Origin: Bin103 sp002238925
GTDB taxonomy: Bacteria > Spirochaetota > Spirochaetia > SZUA-6 > Bin103
Direction of reading: 5' to 3'
Assembly (NCBI GenBank): GCA_965208065.1
Contig: OZ242313.1
Coordinates: forward strand, 4,836,001-4,900,000
Length of the DNA stretch: 64,000 nt
A model generated the notes under the pieces. The model ran no database searches, was not told the origin of the DNA, and worked only from the letters and a program-made list of their open reading frames with translations. This document shows, piece after piece, positions 33,590 through 43,018 of the stretch (the first letter of the stretch is position 1; every line of letters starts with the position of its first letter). Made by a program: the position numbers and the translations under genes.

Positions 33590-34584
33590 TCAGCGCGGAT
33601 CAATTGCAGCGCTATGCCCGCCGGCTGCCGCTGATCGGCCCGCAGGTCGGCAGGCGGCGGATCCTGCCGCTGGCGACCGCGGCCCTGCTGGCCTGCACTG
33701 CGTTGGTAATCGCCGCGGTGGTGATACCGCGTACGGATCCGCTCGCCGTGTCCACCATATCCGGCGCCGGCGGCATCGCCATGATTCCAATCCTGGGCGG
33801 CGCCGCCACCACCCTGCTGGTGGTCCTCCTGGGTATTGCCACCCTGGGTCTCGGCGCCCTGGCCATGGCGTACCTGGTCGTTGCCCTCGGCGGCCGCCGC
33901 AGCCGTTACGCGCGCGGCGCCGCTGTGCCGTGGCGCATCATCATCCTGGTGGTGGCCGGCATGCTGGTGTTCTACTTCCTGGTGGCGCTGATGCTGTCGT
34001 TCATTGCGATGCCGGACGAAGAACCGGGGAACCGGCCGCTGGTGGAGGGCGACGGCGAGGAGGTGGAAGAGGAGGAGGTCGAAGAGCTGCCGGAACCGCA
34101 GGAGGATCCGCTCACCGCGGCAACCCGCGCCCGGCGCTCGCGAATCATCCTGCTGGGCCTGCTTGCGGTGGGCTTCGCAGCGGCGATCTACTTTGCCGTG
34201 CGCCTGATGCGCGCCACGCCGGAGGCCGACCCGGTCGAGGAAAAACTCTCCGAGGAACTGCGCCGCGACCTGGCGGAGGCTACCGAGATGGCCATCGCCG
34301 AGCTGGAGGCGGAGCCGGACTTTCGGCGTGCCGTGATCGGCTGCTGGGCCTACCTGGAGATGGCCCTGGCCCGCCACGAGCATCCGCGGGAGGCGCATCA
34401 CACGCCGCTGGAATACATACGCGCGCTGGTGCTCGACCTGCCGGCGCTGCCGGCGCGCGCCCTGCTGGAACTCGCCACCCGCTACGAGGTGGCGCGCTTC
34501 AGCGAACACGCCATTACCCGGAACGACCGCGACACCGCGCTGCATTCCCTGCACGACATCCGCCGCAACCTGCAGGCCGCATGA
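33586..34584 (+). CDS. Membrane protein with DUF4129-like C-terminal domain
   Basis: 332 residues. Four hydrophobic helices (about 27-48, 65-95, 114-140, 178-197), an acidic Glu-rich stretch between the third and fourth (EEVEEEEVEELPEPQED, about 160-177), and a C-terminal cytoplasmic helical region with LEYIRALVLDLPALP ... ATRYEVARFSEH. That last pattern is typical of DUF4129, a partner of MoxR/DUF58 systems. Starts a unit of four overlapping or close genes. Confidence 0.8.
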   Translation: MISADQLQRYARRLPLIGPQVGRRRILPLATAALLACTALVIAAVVIPRTDPLAVSTISGAGGIAMIPILGGAATTLLVVLLGIATLGLGALAMAYLVVALGGRRSRYARGAAVPWRIIILVVAGMLVFYFLVALMLSFIAMPDEEPGNRPLVEGDGEEVEEEEVEELPEPQEDPLTAATRARRSRIILLGLLAVGFAAAIYFAVRLMRATPEADPVEEKLSEELRRDLAEATEMAIAELEAEPDFRRAVIGCWAYLEMALARHEHPREAHHTPLEYIRALVLDLPALPARALLELATRYEVARFSEHAITRNDRDTALHSLHDIRRNLQAA

Positions 34585-35129
34585 TCGACGTCCCCGAACG
34601 CGGCCTGAAACCGCGGCCCTACGGCCGGCGCAGCGCCATCGTGCTGCTGGTGGCCGCCGCCGGCCTGATGGTGTGGGCGCTCACCGCCGGCGACGACCCC
34701 GCGCTGCGCACCACCGCCGTGGCCGGAGTGGTCGCCCTGACCATCGTCGGCATCGCCATCCGCTTCGCGCACCGGACGATCCGCGAGCAGCGCGGCGACG
34801 CGGACGGCGATAGCGCTGCCGGTACGCCGGGCCGGTTTACCGATGCGGGCGGAAGTTCCGTGCCCGACTCCTACCAGGAGTTGTTGCACCAACTCGACGC
34901 CGCATCGCGCAGCCCCTCCTACCTGGTGTCGGTGGTGGTGCCGCGGCTGGAAACGATCCTGGCAGCCAAGCAGCCGGGAGCCGCCGCAACCGAGGTGGGC
35001 GCCGAGCTGCAACGGCTGGCGGCCGCGTCGCGCGACCGCAACCGGTGGCTGACCTGGCTGCTCGGCGAGCGCCGCGCCACGGCGGTCGCGCTCGCGGGTG
35101 TGGCGCGCAAGCTGGCGGACCTGCCATGA
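34581..35129 (+). CDS. Small membrane protein of the MoxR/DUF58 locus
   Basis: 182 residues; ATGA overlap with the previous gene. Two hydrophobic helices (about 19-35 and 43-61), then a basic helix and a helical cytoplasmic tail with SYQELLHQLDAAS and an Arg-rich end. No named family is recognised with certainty. Position between DUF4129 and DUF58 genes fits the small membrane subunits often seen there. Confidence 0.7.
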   Translation: MIDVPERGLKPRPYGRRSAIVLLVAAAGLMVWALTAGDDPALRTTAVAGVVALTIVGIAIRFAHRTIREQRGDADGDSAAGTPGRFTDAGGSSVPDSYQELLHQLDAASRSPSYLVSVVVPRLETILAAKQPGAAATEVGAELQRLAAASRDRNRWLTWLLGERRATAVALAGVARKLADLP

Positions 35130-36463
35130 GCGGTGCTCCGGTAAAGCGCTACAGCGGGCGCCTTACCCTGTACCTCGTCATCACCACCTGCGCCGTGCTG
35201 GCGGCGGTGATCATCGGCCGCCTGGAGCCGCTGGTGGCGGTGGCGCCGTTCGCGGCGGCGATCCTGTCCGCGCTGTTCACCGAGGGTGCGCCCCGCGCCC
35301 GCGCCAGCTACGAAGTGACCCAGGCCTCCGTGCACGAGGACGAGCCGGTGGACGTGCACATCGAGGTGCGGCCGGACGCCGACGTGGGGGTGCTGGAGCT
35401 GATCGATCCGCTGCCGTCGTGGGCCCAGGTGACCAACGGCACCAACCGCATTGTGCGCCCGCTGTACGCCGGCCATGGCGAGCGCTTCCACTACCGGGTG
35501 CAGTTCCACCGCCGCGCGCGCGTCGACCTCGGCGCCCTGCAGCATCGCTGGCACGACGCCTCCGCGCTGGTGCGCTGGGAACAGACCGAGGAACCGCGCC
35601 ACGTGCTCACGGTGCGGCCGCGCACCACGCCGATCCGCCACCCGGTACGGCCGGTGCGCACCCAGGTATACATGGGCAACTACCCGGCCCCCACCATCGG
35701 CGAGGGACTGGAGATCGCCGAGTTGCGCCCGCACGTGCCCGGCGACCGGCTGCGCAGCATCAACTGGCGTGCTTCGCTGCGCATGGGCACTCTGCACGTC
35801 AACGACTACGCGCCCGAGCGCAACGCCGACGTGGTGCTGCTGCTCGATACCTACGCCGACGCGGGGCCGCCGGGGGCGCGGCTGCTCGATACCGCGACGC
35901 GCATCGCGGCCAGCCTCGCCGACCACTTTCTGGCGACCCGTAACCGGGTCGGGCTGATCGAGCTGAGCGGCATCCTGAAGTGGGTAATCCCGGCCAGCGG
36001 CCACCGGCAGCGCTACCGGCTGCTGGAGAACCTCACCGACGTCGGCGTGCGGCGCAGCTACGTGGGCCAGGATCTGCGCACCATTCCCAACCGCATCCTG
36101 CCAGCGCGGGCGTTCATCATCGCCATCTCCGGCCTGATCGACGCACGCTTCGCATTCGCGGCCAGCGACCTGCACGCGCGCGGCTTCAACGTGGTGCTGG
36201 TGGCACTCGACGCGGCCGCGGCCGCCGAGGAAGCGGAGCGCCGCCACCGGCGCGATGCGCACGGGCGCCTGCTGAGCTCGGCGGCGGCATCGCTGTGGCG
36301 GCTGGAGCTGGACGAACGGCTGCACAGCCTGCAGCACGCCGGCGTGCCGGTGGTCCCGTGCGGCGCGGATACGCCGCCGGAGCTGGTGGCGCGCGGCATC
36401 GACAGCCTGCGCCGCGCCACCGCCGGCACGGTAGCCGTAGCGGGGCGCGCCGGTGCCGCGTAA
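35126..36463 (+). CDS. DUF58 domain protein
   Basis: 445 residues. Two N-terminal membrane helices (about 13-31 and 34-50) anchor a beta-rich region. The DUF58 signature follows: GEGLEIAELRPHVPGDRLRSINWRASLR and the VWA-like VVLLLDTY. Partner of MoxR ATPases in substrate or complex maturation; the VWA-like part would bind metal, although the usual D-x-S-x-S is here DTYAD. Overlaps the preceding gene by 4 nt. Confidence 0.9.
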   Translation: MSGAPVKRYSGRLTLYLVITTCAVLAAVIIGRLEPLVAVAPFAAAILSALFTEGAPRARASYEVTQASVHEDEPVDVHIEVRPDADVGVLELIDPLPSWAQVTNGTNRIVRPLYAGHGERFHYRVQFHRRARVDLGALQHRWHDASALVRWEQTEEPRHVLTVRPRTTPIRHPVRPVRTQVYMGNYPAPTIGEGLEIAELRPHVPGDRLRSINWRASLRMGTLHVNDYAPERNADVVLLLDTYADAGPPGARLLDTATRIAASLADHFLATRNRVGLIELSGILKWVIPASGHRQRYRLLENLTDVGVRRSYVGQDLRTIPNRILPARAFIIAISGLIDARFAFAASDLHARGFNVVLVALDAAAAAEEAERRHRRDAHGRLLSSAAASLWRLELDERLHSLQHAGVPVVPCGADTPPELVARGIDSLRRATAGTVAVAGRAGAA

Positions 36464-36481
36464 CGACGGGGCGAAGCCGCG

Positions 36482-37051
36482 ATGATCCGCTCCCTGGTGC
36501 TGGCCCTGCCGCTGCTCATAGCGCTGTACGTGCTGAGCATCGACGTCTCCGGCGGCGTCGCGGTGCTGGTGACGGCGGCGGTGGCGGCCGCCCTCGCGGG
36601 CGCCGCGCTGCGCCGCTACCGCTTGCTGGCCGCCGGCGCGGCCCTGCTGCTGCCGGCCTACTGGGGCGCCGTGCTGGCGGCCGCCCGCGGCCCCGACTTC
36701 TGGGGCGCGCTCGGCGTCGGCATTGCCGTGTTCCTGCTCCTGGAGCTGGGTTACGACTGGGTAGCCCTGTTCGGGCGCGCCGTGCGTTTCGCGGAGTACG
36801 CCACGCGCTGGCGCCACCTGTTGCGCAGTTGCGGCCTCGGTGCCGCCGGCGCCTACCTGGTTGCCCTGCTGGCGGTGAATCTTGCGCCGCGCATGGCGGC
36901 CGCCGACAGCACGATGCTGTTCCTGGCAGCCGCGGCGGCCGCGGCGGCCACGGCCATCATTCTGGTCACCCTGCTACGGCTGTGGCTGCGCCGTCTCGCC
37001 GAGCCGCCCGAAGATGACGGCGCCGGCGAGGAGTCGATCTCCGGTAGCTGA
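36482..37051 (+). CDS. Ala-rich integral membrane protein of the DUF58 locus
   Basis: 189 residues with about five hydrophobic helices and a short acidic C-terminal tail (EPPEDDGAGEE). No family motif recognised. It follows the DUF58 gene by 18 nt and ends the operon; convergent with a Gfo/Idh gene 56 bp on. Probably a structural membrane partner of the same complex. Confidence 0.7.
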   Translation: MIRSLVLALPLLIALYVLSIDVSGGVAVLVTAAVAAALAGAALRRYRLLAAGAALLLPAYWGAVLAAARGPDFWGALGVGIAVFLLLELGYDWVALFGRAVRFAEYATRWRHLLRSCGLGAAGAYLVALLAVNLAPRMAAADSTMLFLAAAAAAAATAIILVTLLRLWLRRLAEPPEDDGAGEESISGS

Positions 37052-37107
37052 GACGCCCCCGGCAAGCGGCGCAGGTACTTGACCGCTGCCCGCGGCCGGC
37101 GAGCCGG

Positions 37108-38106
37108 CTAACCGGGCGGAGAGGCCGGGGCGCCGCTGGCCGCGGAGGCGTACACGGCGTCCATCAGTTCGCTGTAGACCACCCCGTTGCGCGGGCTGGA
37201 CGCCGGTTCGGCGCGCCCGAGCACCGCGTCGATGAAGCTGACGATGGGCGCCGCCGCGCCGCCGGGCAGGTCGGGTTCGATCTCGCCATCGGCGCCGTAG
37301 ACGCGGATCCAGGAGCCGGTCCAGCCGTCGATCTCGACGCGCCCGTTCGCGAAGATGAATACCAACCCCGCACCGTCGCTGGCGCAGTTGCCGCTGACCG
37401 TGATGCTGGCCATCACGCCGTTGGCGAAGCGCACCACGAACACGCTGTTGATGTCCACCGGGGTACCCTGGTTGTCCATGAACGCGAACACCCGCTCGGG
37501 AGATGACTCCACGGTCCACACCACGCTGTTGAGCAGGTGAGAGCCGCTGTCGTAGGCCTGCCCGCCGCCGGACAGCGCCGGATCCTGGCGCCAGGTACCG
37601 GTGGTGTTGATGCGCCAGTTCTGGGACAGAAAACCATCCACCAGCTCAAGTTTGCCGAGCGTGCCGGCGCGTACCAACTCGCGCAGGTAGCGGAACGTCG
37701 GCGTGCTCGGCGTGTTGTAGCCGACCACCAGGATGCGCCCGGAAGCCGCCACCAGCCGCTCCAGCTCGCGAGCCTGGCCGGTGTCGGTCACCATCGGCTT
37801 CTCCATGAACACGTGGCAGCCGGCCGCGATCGCCTGCTTGCCGTGCTCGAAGTGAGCGGTGTGGGGCGTGGAGATCAACACCGCGTCGAGCGCCGCTTCC
37901 CGGTACATGGCCGCCGCATCGTCGTACGCGGGCGGCGCAGGCGCACCCGCCAACGATTCCTGCAAATTCTCTTCGACCCAGCGCTCGATGAGGCCGGTGT
38001 CGACGTCGCACAACGCTGCCAATTCGGCATCGGGATGTTCCAGGATCCGCTTCGCATGATGACGCGACATGCGCCCGCAGCCGAGAATGCCCACTCGAAT
38101 AGCCAC
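37108..38106 (-). CDS. Gfo/Idh/MocA family oxidoreductase
   Basis: 332 residues. N-terminal Rossmann motif GILGCGRMSRHHA; the family's EKP segment is FMEKPMV (about 103-109). The following GFLSQNWRIN and DSGSHLLN segments carry the usual DxxxH in the substrate domain. These enzymes use NAD(P) to oxidise or reduce sugars and cyclitols at one hydroxyl. GTG start at 38106 with AAGGAGGA 8 nt upstream; the product also ends in a Pro/Ala tail. Divergent from the DUF4432 gene, perhaps acting on the same sugar. Confidence 0.9.
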   Translation of the reverse strand: MAIRVGILGCGRMSRHHAKRILEHPDAELAALCDVDTGLIERWVEENLQESLAGAPAPPAYDDAAAMYREAALDAVLISTPHTAHFEHGKQAIAAGCHVFMEKPMVTDTGQARELERLVAASGRILVVGYNTPSTPTFRYLRELVRAGTLGKLELVDGFLSQNWRINTTGTWRQDPALSGGGQAYDSGSHLLNSVVWTVESSPERVFAFMDNQGTPVDINSVFVVRFANGVMASITVSGNCASDGAGLVFIFANGRVEIDGWTGSWIRVYGADGEIEPDLPGGAAAPIVSFIDAVLGRAEPASSPRNGVVYSELMDAVYASAASGAPASPPG

Positions 38107-38217
38107 TCCATTCCTCCTTGGCGGCGGTGCTCGGAATCCGCGGCCGCCGCCGGCACCTTACCGAATTGGCGAACCGGAAGTAACCCGCTGCAACCCGGAA
38201 TCTGCGGCGATTGGCGA

Positions 38218-38246
38218 TTGAAGACCGCGACGGACTCATCTACAGT
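38218..38246 (+). promoter_or_regulatory. Leaderless-type promoter of the DUF4432 gene
   Basis: TTGAAG (38218-38223), 17-nt spacer, TACAGT (38241-38246), then 10 nt to the ATG at 38257, without Shine-Dalgarno. The divergent gap 38107-38256 otherwise holds only the ribosome binding site of the Gfo/Idh gene. Confidence 0.45.
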
Positions 38247-38256
38247 CGCCTCGGCT

Positions 38257-39459
38257 ATGAGACAGTGGACCCTGTGTGACCACGCGGCGGGCGTGTGGGT
38301 GGAGACGGTCGATCTCGGGCCGGCGGAGCTCGGCATGCCCGACTGCCGAATCACCAAGCGCCGCCTGCGCGGCGGGCTGAGCGACGGCGTCGATCTGGTG
38401 CAGGTGACCTGCGGCGAGCTGAGCGTCGCGATCCTGCCCACTCGCGGCATGGGCTTGTGGCGCGGCTCCTATCGCGGCCTCGACCTGGGCTGGCAGGCCC
38501 CGGTGCACGGCCCGGTGCATCCTTCCCACGTGGTTACCGGTGAGCGCGGCGGGCTGGGATGGCTGCGCGGCTTCGACGAGTGGGTGGTGCGCTGCGGCCT
38601 GGACAACAACGGAGCGCCTGGACCGGACACCGTGCTGGACAACAACGGCAATCCGATTACCGTCCAGCTCGACCTGCACGGCCGGATCGCCAACACGCCC
38701 GCGCATTACGTGTCGGTGACCGCCGACCCGGCACAGGAGGTGCTGCAGGTTACCGGCCACGTCGCCGAGAGCGCGCTGTTCCACCCGCTGCTGGAGTTGC
38801 AGACCACCATTTCGGTGACCCCGGGCTCGTCGCGCATCACCATCGCCGACACGGTCATCAACCGGCAGGTTGTCACAGCCGAGCTGGAGCTGCTCTACCA
38901 CTGCAACTTCGGGCCGCCGTTCCTGGCCGAGGGCAGCCGCGTCGCCGTGCCTTACCACGCCATGGCGCCGCGCGACAAACGAGCCGCCGAAGGCCTCGGC
39001 GGCGATCCGGACACCGCGAGCGTCCGCGCCACGACTTCTCTGGCGCCCACCGCCGGCTACATCGAACAGTGCTATTTTTTCCGTCCCGCCGCGCTGCCGG
39101 AGGACGGCGCTTCCCTGGCCGCGCTCATCGCACCCGACCTGAGCCGCGCCGCGGTGGTGCGGTTCGACTGCCGGCAGCTGCCGTGCCTGACCCTGTGGAA
39201 GAACACCGCCGCCACCGAGCAGGGCTACGTGATCGGGATCGAACCGGCCACCAACTATCCCAATACGCGCGCGGTGGAACGAGCCGCGGGCCGGGTGGTC
39301 AACCTGGAGCCGGGAGCCCGCCATGGGGCACAGGTCATGCTGGAAGTGGCGCTCGGCGAAGAGCAGGTCGCCGGCGTGGCGGCCGAGATCGGACAGATAC
39401 ACGACACTGCGTCCAAAACCACGCACGTACAGCCGCATGCGGACTTCGGACCCACATGA
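38257..39459 (+). CDS. DUF4432 family protein (aldose-1-epimerase-like)
   Basis: 400 residues. Galactose-mutarotase-like beta-sandwich pattern: VAILPTRGMGLWRGSYRGLDLGWQ, FDEWVVRCGLDNNGAP, and DLHGRIANTPA containing the conserved His. DUF4432 proteins are assigned to the mutarotase superfamily and sit in sugar-catabolic loci; isomerase or epimerase activity on a free sugar or uronate is the usual proposal. The stop lies inside a small tandem repeat, CATGAGCGTG twice at 39455-39474. Flanked by sugar oxidoreductase and, further on, UxaE. Confidence 0.85.
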   Translation: MRQWTLCDHAAGVWVETVDLGPAELGMPDCRITKRRLRGGLSDGVDLVQVTCGELSVAILPTRGMGLWRGSYRGLDLGWQAPVHGPVHPSHVVTGERGGLGWLRGFDEWVVRCGLDNNGAPGPDTVLDNNGNPITVQLDLHGRIANTPAHYVSVTADPAQEVLQVTGHVAESALFHPLLELQTTISVTPGSSRITIADTVINRQVVTAELELLYHCNFGPPFLAEGSRVAVPYHAMAPRDKRAAEGLGGDPDTASVRATTSLAPTAGYIEQCYFFRPAALPEDGASLAALIAPDLSRAAVVRFDCRQLPCLTLWKNTAATEQGYVIGIEPATNYPNTRAVERAAGRVVNLEPGARHGAQVMLEVALGEEQVAGVAAEIGQIHDTASKTTHVQPHADFGPT

Positions 39460-39569
39460 GCGTGCATGAGCGTGCACGCGCCCGCACCGCCAATCGGCCA
39501 GATCGGGATCGGCTCCCGGTCTTGACGGCCGTGCCCCCGGAACGCCACCCTTAGCCGCAGGATGTCGCG

Positions 39570-40820
39570 ATGGATCAGACCCGCGTCGTAGTAACCGGGC
39601 TCGGAGCGGTCAGCTCCCTGGGCAACACCGCGGTCGACACTTGGCAGTCGGCGCGCGACGGCACCATCGGAATCGGGCCACTCACCAAGTTCGAGGCGGA
39701 CGGACACGCCGCCAAGGTAGCGAGCGAGGTACATGACCTGCCGGTGCACGACTACCTCGACCGCCGCGAAGTGCGCCGCATGGACCTGTTCACGGTGTTC
39801 GCCACGGTCGGGGCCATACAGGCGTTGCGCGACGCCGGACTGGAGGGCGCCGGTGCGTTGAACCCGGAGCGCACCGGCATCATGCTCGGCGTTGGCTTTG
39901 GCGGCGTGCAGGCGTTCGAGAGCGCCTGGAACAAGCTGAACGCGCGCGCCCCGGCCGGCGTGGAACCGCTGTTCATACCCAAGATGATGGCCAACAGCCC
40001 GGTCGGGCATCTGGCGATCAAGTTCGGGATTACCGGACCGGGCCTGGTAATCGCCTCTGCCTGTACCTCGGCTACCGACGCCATCGGGCGGGCGCTGCGC
40101 TGCATCCGCGCCGGCTTGTGCGACGTGATGATTACCGGCGGCGCCGAGGCGTTGCTGTCGCCCATCTGCTTCGCCGGTTTCGGCAACCTGCAGGCGCTCA
40201 CCACCAGCTTCAACGACACGCCGGAGCGGGCCAGCCGTCCGTTCGACAAGGACCGCAGCGGCTTCGTGCTCGCCGAGGGCGCCGGCATCCTGGTAATCGA
40301 ATCCGCCGAGCACGCGGCCGCCCGCGGTGCGAAGCCGTATGCGGAACTGGCAGGCTACGGCGCCACCTGCGACGCCCACCACCTCACCTCCCCCCACCCC
40401 GAGGGCCTCGGCGCCCAGTCGGCAATGCGGATGGCGCTGAACACCGGCGGATTGAAACCGGAAGAAGTAGACTACGTGAACGCCCACGGCACCTCCACGC
40501 CGCTGAACGACCCGGTCGAGACCGCCGCAATCAAAGGCGTGTTCGGCGAGCACGCCTACCGGCTCAAGGTGTCGTCCACCAAGTCGATGGTCGGCCACCT
40601 GCTCGGCGGCTCCGGCGGCGTGGAAGCGGTGGTTACCATCAAGGCGCTGCACGAGCAGTTCTATCCGCCCACCGCCAACCTCGAGGAGCCGGATCCGGCG
40701 TGCGACCTGGACTACGTCCCACAGCGCGGCGTGGCCGCGCCGATGCGCGCCGCCCTGTCCAACAGCTTCGGGTTCGGAGGCCACAACGGGGTCATTGCGC
40801 TGAAGCGCGCCGGCGCTTGA
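39570..40820 (+). CDS. fabF: 3-oxoacyl-ACP synthase II (FabF-type)
   Basis: 416 residues, standard length. Catalytic Cys165 (SACTSATDA), His306 (NAHGTST), Lys338 and His343 (TKSMVGH) form the FabF Cys-His-His site; GFGGHNG is the C-terminal Gly loop. It condenses malonyl-ACP with acyl-ACP in fatty-acid elongation. No other fab genes adjoin, and its partner downstream is a metallopeptidase. It may be the housekeeping enzyme or a second copy; the window cannot tell. Confidence 0.92.
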   Translation: MDQTRVVVTGLGAVSSLGNTAVDTWQSARDGTIGIGPLTKFEADGHAAKVASEVHDLPVHDYLDRREVRRMDLFTVFATVGAIQALRDAGLEGAGALNPERTGIMLGVGFGGVQAFESAWNKLNARAPAGVEPLFIPKMMANSPVGHLAIKFGITGPGLVIASACTSATDAIGRALRCIRAGLCDVMITGGAEALLSPICFAGFGNLQALTTSFNDTPERASRPFDKDRSGFVLAEGAGILVIESAEHAAARGAKPYAELAGYGATCDAHHLTSPHPEGLGAQSAMRMALNTGGLKPEEVDYVNAHGTSTPLNDPVETAAIKGVFGEHAYRLKVSSTKSMVGHLLGGSGGVEAVVTIKALHEQFYPPTANLEEPDPACDLDYVPQRGVAAPMRAALSNSFGFGGHNGVIALKRAGA

Positions 40821-41620
40821 GCGATCCGGACGCGTTCGCCATCCCGCGGGTGCCGCTGCAGCCGCCCGCGGAAACCCGGGCGGAGATGCAGGTCGCGGGC
40901 CTGACCTTTCCGGTAATCGTCAGCCACGAGCGGCGCCGCGACGCACGCGCCTCCATCGGACGCAGGGGGGTGCTGATCCGCCTCCCGGTGGGTGAGTCGG
41001 TCGCGTGGTGCGACCGGCAGGTGGCTTCGCTGCTGCACTGGGCCGCACGTACCATCGGCCGCGACCCGGGCCGGTTCCGCATCCGGCCACCGCGCGTCTA
41101 CCACCACGATCAGCGGCTCAGCGTCGCGGAGAGCGAGTTCCGCCTGCACCTGGAGTACGCGGACCGCGCCACCAACGCGGTGCGGCTGGGCGAATTGGAC
41201 CGGACGACCGGCTGCCGGACGCTGCGCCTGATCCTGGCGAACGGTCTGTCGCAGGCGCAACGCGACCATGCGCTGCCGCGCCTGGTGAGCCGCGGCCTGG
41301 CGCTGGCCAAGGAACCGGAACTGCGCGGCCACGTGGAGCATCTCAACGACGAGTTCTTCCGCCGCCCGCTTGGCACCGTGCGCTACCGCTACGCGCGCAC
41401 CCGCTGGGGAAGCTGCTCGGCGCGCGGCAACATCAGCATCGCCACCCGGCTGCTGCTCGCCCCGCCGGAGGTGTTCGAGTACGTGCTGGTTCACGAACTG
41501 GCCCACCTGGTCGAGCTCAACCACTCGCCCCGATTCTGGCGCCTGGTGGAGCTCGTGGTGCCCGATTTCCGCGACCACCAGGCGTGGCTGCGCCGGCACC
41601 AGGAGGATTGCCAGATCTAG
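40817..41620 (+). CDS. YgjP/WLM-like zinc metallopeptidase (DUF45)
   Basis: About 267 residues from a TTG overlapping the fabF stop; an ATG at 40886 is the alternative start. The zinc-binding motif HELAH (226-230), then NHSPRFW with His236, and the upstream RTRWGSCS (195-201) are diagnostic of the YgjP family. These are cytoplasmic metallopeptidase-like proteins of unclear substrate. The translational overlap with fabF is probably economy of space. Confidence 0.88.
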   Translation: MSDPDAFAIPRVPLQPPAETRAEMQVAGLTFPVIVSHERRRDARASIGRRGVLIRLPVGESVAWCDRQVASLLHWAARTIGRDPGRFRIRPPRVYHHDQRLSVAESEFRLHLEYADRATNAVRLGELDRTTGCRTLRLILANGLSQAQRDHALPRLVSRGLALAKEPELRGHVEHLNDEFFRRPLGTVRYRYARTRWGSCSARGNISIATRLLLAPPEVFEYVLVHELAHLVELNHSPRFWRLVELVVPDFRDHQAWLRRHQEDCQI

Positions 41621-41656
41621 CGCAAGGCGGCCGCCGGCACCGCCGGCAGGTTCCGC

Positions 41657-41686
41657 TTGCGCCCGCACCGGCGATAGCGCCATAAT
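41657..41686 (+). promoter_or_regulatory. Leaderless-type promoter of the tagaturonate epimerase gene
   Basis: TTGCGC (41657-41662), 18-nt spacer, CATAAT (41681-41686), then 11 nt to the ATG at 41698. No Shine-Dalgarno. Same -35 and spacing as at 9563. Confidence 0.5.
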
Positions 41687-41697
41687 CGCCGGCGAAT

Positions 41698-42987
41698 ATG
41701 GCTACTGAAGCTGCTCCCCAGGTGCGTGCCGTTACCCTGGGCCTGGCGCCCAGTTTCGGGTTCGGCGACCGCATCGGGCTCGCCACGCCCGGGCACGTGG
41801 CGGCGATGGTGCGCAACGGCGCCGGCATCGAACCGATCTTCGCCCAGCAATCGATCCGCGAGATGGAGCGCACCGACCGCTCGCCCACCGAGGTGATGCA
41901 CGACGCCCTGCACGGCATGGTGGCCAGCGCCTGGTCCGGGGGCACCGGCGCCGACGCCGACCACCTGAAGACCACCGCGGACGTCGACGCCACCCACGCG
42001 GCGGGCTACACCTTCTACACAATCGATCCGTCCGACTACGTCGACGAACACGCCGACAGCTACGACGAAGCCACCCTGCGCGCCAAGTTTGCCGACATCC
42101 GCGACCAGACCGGCTGGGTGGCGCGCTACCAGGACCGTCAAGTGACCTGCGGCGCCACCACCGTCACCTTCGACGAGCTGGCATGCGTGCGCTGCGCGGT
42201 GAAATACGGCCGCGCCATCGGTCACGCGCTGATGCTTGGCGACTACATTCGCACCGTCAACGAGGCGGCCGGCACCGACTACGAGATCGAACTCAGCGTG
42301 GACGAGACCGAGCAACCCACCACGCTCGCCGAACACTACATCGTGGCCGAGCTGTGCATCGAAAGCGGCATGAAGCTGGTGTCGCTGGCACCGCGCTATA
42401 TCGGCGACTTCGAGAAGGGCGTGGACTACAAGGGGGACGTCGCGGCACTGGAGCACGCGCTCGGCCAGCATGCCGACATCGCCGACGCGCTCGGCCCCTA
42501 CAAGTTGTCGCTGCACTCCGGCTCCGACAAGCTGTCGATGTACCCGGCGTTCGCCCGTGCCAGCCGCGGCCGGTTCCACGTCAAGACCGCCGGCACCAGC
42601 TACCTGGAGGCGCTGCGCGTGGTGGCCCGGCACGACCAGGCGCTGTTCCGCCGCATCATCGGCTTCGCGCGCGCACGCTACGACACCGACAAGGCCACCT
42701 ACCACGTGTCGGCGACGGTCGCGGGAGTACCACCCGCCGAAGCGGTCGCCGATGCGACCGAACTGGAGCATCTCTACCTGGAACGGTGGGACCGCGTGCC
42801 GGAGGGCAACGGTTTCACGCAGCCGGGCCGGCAGATTCTGCATTGCACCTTTGGATCGACGCTGCGCGACGCCGAGTTGGGCCCGGCCATCGTCGCCGTG
42901 CTGCGCGCCCATCCCGATACGTACGGCGAGGTACTGGCGGACCACTTTGCGCGCCACCTGGGCGCCCTGCGCGCGGGACTGAGCTGA
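41698..42987 (+). CDS. uxaE: Tagaturonate epimerase family protein (UxaE)
   Basis: 429 residues. Family hallmarks are PSFGFGDRIGLATPGH (18-33), WSGGTGADADHLK, SVDETEQPT, and LHSGSDKLSMYP. UxaE converts D-tagaturonate to D-fructuronate in hexuronate catabolism. Here it supports use of galacturonate- or uronate-containing glycans, in line with the sulfatases and the SMP-30 lactonase nearby. No uxaC, uxuA or kdgK genes are in the window. The N- and C-termini are complete. Confidence 0.88.
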   Translation: MATEAAPQVRAVTLGLAPSFGFGDRIGLATPGHVAAMVRNGAGIEPIFAQQSIREMERTDRSPTEVMHDALHGMVASAWSGGTGADADHLKTTADVDATHAAGYTFYTIDPSDYVDEHADSYDEATLRAKFADIRDQTGWVARYQDRQVTCGATTVTFDELACVRCAVKYGRAIGHALMLGDYIRTVNEAAGTDYEIELSVDETEQPTTLAEHYIVAELCIESGMKLVSLAPRYIGDFEKGVDYKGDVAALEHALGQHADIADALGPYKLSLHSGSDKLSMYPAFARASRGRFHVKTAGTSYLEALRVVARHDQALFRRIIGFARARYDTDKATYHVSATVAGVPPAEAVADATELEHLYLERWDRVPEGNGFTQPGRQILHCTFGSTLRDAELGPAIVAVLRAHPDTYGEVLADHFARHLGALRAGLS

Positions 42988-43018
42988 GGGACGGGCGGGC
43001 GCAGCGGGGCGCAGCGAC

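Noticed and set aside
33400..34554. 385-codon N-terminal extension of the MoxR gene
   Set aside because: It is the antisense of the DUF4129 gene and contains no AAA+ features. MoxR homologues begin near the ATG at 33399.
39455..39474. Tandem CATGAGCGTG repeat at the end of the DUF4432 gene as a regulatory site
   Set aside because: Only two copies, overlapping the stop codon, with no promoter geometry to the next gene.
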